A DNA stretch of 23,062 bases from a virus, in the IMG/VR virus record IMGVR_UViG_3300012936_003905, positions 1 to 23,062 of that record. The stretch is one strand, 5' to 3'. Positions 20,472 to 23,062 of this stretch are shown here, one piece after another. The notes below the pieces were generated by a model, which saw nothing but the letters and a program-made list of their open reading frames with translations, did no database searches and had not been told where the DNA came from. Position numbers and translations under genes: made by a program. Each line of letters begins with the position of its first letter. Position 1 is the stretch's first letter.

Positions 20472-20760
20472 CGTATTGCATTGATGAAACAAGTTGATGC
20501 TCTTCTGGACCCGGGGGCGGTACCCGGCGCCTCCACCATAAGCACTCGTAGATGAGATAATTGGATCACTGCTTGCGAGTGCTTTTGATGGGGGCGAAAT
20601 AGGTTCGACAGGATAGAGAAGATGAGTGGAGATGCCGTGTAGGAGCTACGTTAACGCAACAAAAAAACTAAATGCAAACGACAATTTTGCATCTGAGGAT
20701 TACGCTATCGCAGCGTAGTTACTCGGGGTATGGGTTCCACCTAGCAACAGAACGGGCCTC
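20472..20760 (+). ncRNA. ssrA: Circularly permuted two-piece tmRNA
   Basis: Order: acceptor piece, removable loop, coding piece. The acceptor piece ends with T arm CCGGG-GGCGGTA-CCCGG (20511-20527), acceptor strand CGCCTCC and encoded ACCA (20535-20538). A loop (20539-20589) folds as a 9-bp hairpin AAGCACTCG/CGAGTGCTT. The coding piece begins GGGGGCGAAATAGGTTCGACA (from 20590); GGGGGCG pairs with CGCCTCC across seven positions. The tag frame is GCA-AAC...GCG-TAG (20674-20718), encoding ANDNFASEDYAIAA, ending in the hydrophobic/Ala tail read by ClpXP-type proteases. Near the 3' side, CAGAA can pair with TTCTG of the acceptor piece. This permuted layout is characteristic of alphaproteobacteria. 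tmRNA rescues stalled ribosomes and tags incomplete peptides. Exact outer ends are approximate. Confidence 0.93.
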
Positions 20761-20782
20761 ATTTTTTAGGAGATTCCCAAAC

Positions 20783-20986
20783 ATGAGTAATACAATTATA
20801 ATTGATACACCGGTTGACTATACGTTGAATCCGGATTATGATGTTACTATTACATTTGACGGTGAACCTATACAATGTTCTAATATAGAAATATTGTCCA
20901 ATACAAATATAGAATATGTGTATACAAACGATAATTCTGATTATGATATTGTATATAATTTTGATATAGATACGGAACAAAAATGA
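20783..20986 (+). CDS. Small acidic hypothetical protein, 67 aa
   Basis: The start is at 20783 (MSNTIIIDTPVDYTLNPDYD) behind TTAGGAGATT; the longer frame from 20672 would run through the tmRNA tag region. Very acidic and Tyr/Asn rich, beta-like (DVTITFDGEPIQCSNIEI). Its stop overlaps the next ATG (ATGA). It could be expressed by read-through from the tmRNA promoter. Function unknown. Confidence 0.6.
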   Translation: MSNTIIIDTPVDYTLNPDYDVTITFDGEPIQCSNIEILSNTNIEYVYTNDNSDYDIVYNFDIDTEQK

Positions 20987-21189
20987 CATCTACAGTAATA
21001 TCAACATACCTACATGAAACATCAAAAGCAAAAGCAGACGTTGTTTTAGAAGGTGATTGTTATAAAATTAACTATTATGACGCTCGAGGAGAGCTATTTA
21101 AAACAGAACCATTTCCAGAAAAATCTGTCTGGTATGTAGAATCAGCTGCTGAGAATTGGGCATTAGGAATAAAACAACTCAATGGCTGA
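20983..21189 (+). CDS. Conserved phage hypothetical protein, 68 aa
   Basis: MTSTVISTYLHETSKAKADV, then DCYKINYYDARGELFKTEPF and SVWYVESAAENWALGIK. Small beta-rich proteins of this kind are found upstream of gp33 in marine T4-like phages, with no known role. Coupled to both neighbours by overlaps. Confidence 0.6.
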   Translation: MTSTVISTYLHETSKAKADVVLEGDCYKINYYDARGELFKTEPFPEKSVWYVESAAENWALGIKQLNG

Positions 21190-21415
21190 AATAAAATTAG
21201 AATTAAACTCAGAGAAAATCATGCGAGATATTTCTCATATGATTGACCAAGGTGTTTCTTACATAGACGCAATATGTGAATATGCATCACAAAATGAATT
21301 AGAAATTGAAGTTCTAGGAGAAATCATTCGAAGGTCACCAATCCTGAAAGCAAGAATTTACGAAGAAGCAGAAGACCTAAATTTGGTAGAAAAGACAGTA
21401 AGGTTACCTATATAA
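21182..21415 (+). CDS. 33: gp33-like late-transcription coactivator
   Basis: 77 residues: KIMRDISHMIDQGVSYIDAI, then EIEVLGEIIRRSPILKARIY and the C-terminal EEAEDLNLVEKTVRLPI, which resembles the cyanophage gp33 tail. T4 gp33 bridges RNA polymerase and the gp45 sliding clamp so that gp55 sigma initiates at TATAAATA promoters; this window contains several such motifs. The position directly before gp59 and gp32 supports the assignment. The family is short and diverged; T4 gp33 itself is 112 residues. Confidence 0.75.
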   Translation: MAEIKLELNSEKIMRDISHMIDQGVSYIDAICEYASQNELEIEVLGEIIRRSPILKARIYEEAEDLNLVEKTVRLPI

Positions 21416-22024
21416 ATGTCCTTATATTCAGATGCGGATGCGTTTGGTTTGTATACCTATTATGTCGCTGTGAAACAGCATTTCACAAGTGATTATGATT
21501 TCTTTAAATATGGTGGCAAACTACGCTTAAAACAAACAAGTTTTGATACACGCAAAGATAAGTTTTTCTTTTACAAATTGACAAAGAAGGAAGATGCAAA
21601 GAAAAGAATTCTAGCTAATTTGCTACACAATCCAAAAGTATGGATAGGTGATATAGCAGATAGCGAGAAATGTGAGCAGGTTTATACAGATTGGCTCACA
21701 CGGCAACAACGACTTAGATATTCTTTTAAGTCGGATTTGTCTGAACTTGATGATGACTTTGATACCGAGTTCAAAGTAGTCGGAGGACAACATCCTCATG
21801 TTCTTAAACTATATCTTCAAAAGAGGATAGGTATTGAAACATTGGTTATCTTAGATGACCTTCTCGGGTGTTTTAAATATTGGGATAAAAAAGTTAGAGA
21901 TAACATCGTATATCCCAATATAAATAATAGTGTCAGCAATTATCGACCTTTCCTATACGAGGAGAGTTTTGAGTTAGATAAATTCAAAAAGATTTTGCTT
22001 GACAAATACGAAAATATATTGTAA
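21416..22024 (+). CDS. 59: gp59-like replicative helicase loader
   Basis: 202 residues starting MSLYSDADAFGLYTYYVAVK, with HFTSDYDFFKYGGKLRLKQTSF and DTRKDKFFFYKLTKK, the conserved N-terminal features of T4 gp59 relatives. gp59 binds fork DNA and gp32 and loads the gp41 helicase onto recombination intermediates. It starts directly after the gp33 stop (no gap) and is followed by gp32, the classical T4-superfamily order. Length (T4: 217) is normal. Confidence 0.85.
   Translation: MSLYSDADAFGLYTYYVAVKQHFTSDYDFFKYGGKLRLKQTSFDTRKDKFFFYKLTKKEDAKKRILANLLHNPKVWIGDIADSEKCEQVYTDWLTRQQRLRYSFKSDLSELDDDFDTEFKVVGGQHPHVLKLYLQKRIGIETLVILDDLLGCFKYWDKKVRDNIVYPNINNSVSNYRPFLYEESFELDKFKKILLDKYENIL
21919..21926 (+). 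promoter_or_regulatory. Possible late promoter TATAAATA inside gp59
   Basis: A perfect TATAAATA 135 bases upstream of gp32, inside the gp59 coding sequence. It could give late gp32 expression, but the match could also come from the AT-rich codons. Confidence 0.4.
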
Positions 22025-22027
22025 CAT
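21999..22027 (+). promoter_or_regulatory. Possible promoter of gp32
   Basis: GCTTGACA (TTGACA 21999-22004), 17-bp spacer, TAACAT 22022-22027. Weaker -10 and no GG before TTGACA. An AAGGAG site precedes the gp32 ATG. Confidence 0.5.
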
Positions 22028-22060
22028 ACAACGCTATATAACGCATAAGGAGACATACAA

Positions 22061-23008
22061 ATGACAACATCATTTTCAGCCCTCAAGAAGTCACGTTCAT
22101 CTTCATTCGATAAGTTGAACCAGCAACTTCAAAAAATGAATACCCAAGGGGGAAGCAATTCAGAACAAGACGAATTTTGGAAACTAGAGGTAGACAAAGC
22201 TGGTAACGGCTATGCTGTGCTTCGTTTCCTTCCTGCTCCTAAGGGGGAAGATATGCCATTCGTTAGAATGTGGGACCATGGTTTTCAAGGTCCAGGTGGT
22301 TGGTATATCGAAAATTCATTGACAACTATTAATCAAGATGACCCAGTATCTGAATACAATAGCAAACTCTGGAACTCAGGCGTAGAGTCTGATAAGGATA
22401 TTGCACGTAAGCAGAAGAGACGTCTTAATTATATTGCCAATGTCTACGTTGTCAAAGATCCTACCAATCCTCAGAACGAAGGCAAGGTCTTCAAGTATAA
22501 GTTTGGTAAGAAAATCTTTGATAAACTAAACGATGTTATGAATCCACAATTTGAAGATGAAAATCCAGCTAATCCGTTTGATTTCTGGGAAGGTGCGGAT
22601 TTCAAATTGAAAGCACGTAATGTGGAAGGATATCGTAACTACGATAAGTCAGAGTTTTCACCTGTTGGTCAAATGACTAATCCAGATGGTGAGGATCTTT
22701 CTGACGAAGCATTAGAGAGTCTTTGGGAAACTCAATACTCTCTTCAGGATCTCGTTGCTCCTAAAAACTTCAAGACATATGATGAACTAAAAGCGAAGCT
22801 TTATAAGGTTCTTGCTCTTGATAGCAGTGACCACGCACCCCAGAACACTGCTGAGGACGATGAGGCGGAGATGAACTTTCAACCAAAGTTTAAGTCTCAA
22901 GAAGCCCCACAGCAACCTGAGGCGCCATCTCCATTAGAGTCTCGTTTTTCCGAAGAAAGCGATGATGATGCATTAGCAATGTTTAAATCACTTGCGAATG
23001 ACGATTAA
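22061..23008 (+). CDS. 32: gp32-like single-stranded DNA-binding protein
   Basis: 315 residues. The basic N-terminal segment KKSRSSSFDKLNQQLQKM corresponds to the cooperative-binding arm; the core has FWKLEVDKAGNGYAVLRFLP, GPGGWYIENS, YIANVYVVKDPTNPQNEGKV and FKYKFGKKIFDKLND as in T4 gp32; the acidic C-terminal tail (SEESDDDALAMFKSLANDD) is the protein-interaction domain. The T4 zinc site (His64, Cys77, Cys87, Cys90) is missing; the whole protein has no Cys. gp32 coats ssDNA in replication, recombination and repair and binds gp59. AAGGAGAC lies upstream of the ATG, and a strong terminator follows. Confidence 0.95.
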   Translation: MTTSFSALKKSRSSSFDKLNQQLQKMNTQGGSNSEQDEFWKLEVDKAGNGYAVLRFLPAPKGEDMPFVRMWDHGFQGPGGWYIENSLTTINQDDPVSEYNSKLWNSGVESDKDIARKQKRRLNYIANVYVVKDPTNPQNEGKVFKYKFGKKIFDKLNDVMNPQFEDENPANPFDFWEGADFKLKARNVEGYRNYDKSEFSPVGQMTNPDGEDLSDEALESLWETQYSLQDLVAPKNFKTYDELKAKLYKVLALDSSDHAPQNTAEDDEAEMNFQPKFKSQEAPQQPEAPSPLESRFSEESDDDALAMFKSLANDD

Positions 23009-23029
23009 TCTTTTTTAGGTGAGATTCGG

Positions 23030-23058
23030 AAATAGGGGCTTCATGCCCCTATTTTTTT
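23030..23058 (+). terminator. Rho-independent terminator after gp32
   Basis: AAATAGGGGC (23030-23039), loop TTCAT, GCCCCTATTT (23045-23054), continuing into a T run. Confidence 0.95.
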
Positions 23059-23062
23059 ATTA

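Noticed and set aside
20811-20820. CCGGTTGACT resembling the early -35 box
   Set aside because: TTGACT lies within the 67-aa coding sequence and no clear -10 box or dependent gene start follows.
20672-20986. 104-aa ORF starting inside the tmRNA
   Set aside because: Its first third translates the tmRNA tag region in the wrong frame; the start at 20783 with AGGAG is better.
1-23062. CRISPR arrays, insertion sequences or integrase/attachment sites
   Set aside because: No short regularly spaced direct repeats, transposase or integrase motifs, or terminal inverted repeats were seen.

Overview
The window looks like part of the genome of an AT-rich, T4-like marine myovirus. The evidence is a run of T4-type replication and late-transcription genes at the right end (gp33, gp59 helicase loader, gp32 ssDNA-binding protein, in that order), a PAAR spike-tip protein at the left end, T4-type late promoter motifs (TATAAATA), and very dense packing with ATGA/TAATG start-stop overlaps. 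The likely host is an alphaproteobacterium. The phage carries a circularly permuted, two-piece tmRNA gene with an alphaproteobacterial-type tag, and its low GC would suit a SAR11-like host; both host statements are inference.

Layout. 1-877: end of a structural gene, PAAR protein and a small ORF. 877-2005: a RecB-like PD-(D/E)XK nuclease and a FabZ-like hotdog dehydratase. 2085-2582: a small ORF and a small helix-turn-helix-like protein, closed by a terminator. 2658-3838: late promoter, structured leader, exported BMP-family solute-binding protein, bidirectional terminator. 3839-5073 (minus): a late operon with an AsnRS-like class II synthetase core, a CHCC zinc-finger gene broken at a homopolymer, a 40-aa ORF and an odd long-variable-arm tRNA with anticodon GUU. 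5207-7040: metallophosphoesterase, four small ORFs and a Pyr_excise-like protein. 7173-10770: a metalloprotease-motif/VWA protein and a MoxR/CobS-like AAA+ ATPase behind near-identical promoter blocks. 10831-11196: a small membrane protein.

11193-15497 (minus) is a six-gene late operon: two exported proteins, a class 3 lipase and three membrane/coiled-coil proteins. 15647-16387 is a SleB-type cell-wall hydrolase, the probable endolysin, transcribed divergently from it. 16423-18677 is a metabolic block: APS-kinase-like P-loop kinase, DUF2061-like membrane protein, HxGH nucleotidylyltransferase, heme oxygenase and ferredoxin-dependent bilin reductase. 18730-19689 is a PiT-like phosphate permease. 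19732-20421 are two small phage ORFs. 20472-20760 is the tmRNA. 20783-23008 is two small ORFs followed by 33-59-32 and a strong terminator.

Regulation is unusually legible. Eight sites share the 8-mer GGTTGACA followed, at exactly 17 bp from TTGACA, by a TATAAT-like box, all on the + strand; these look like host-sigma70-type early promoters. A second set (N)ATAAATA fits gp55/gp33-dependent late promoters; two of these face minus, back-to-back with early promoters, so the divergent intergenic regions at about 5074-5206 and 15498-15646 look like early/late switches. Most genes between the structural and replication modules are auxiliary: translation rescue and tRNA-related functions, nutrient uptake (BMP, PiT), lipid, sulfur/nucleotide and bilin metabolism, and lysis.
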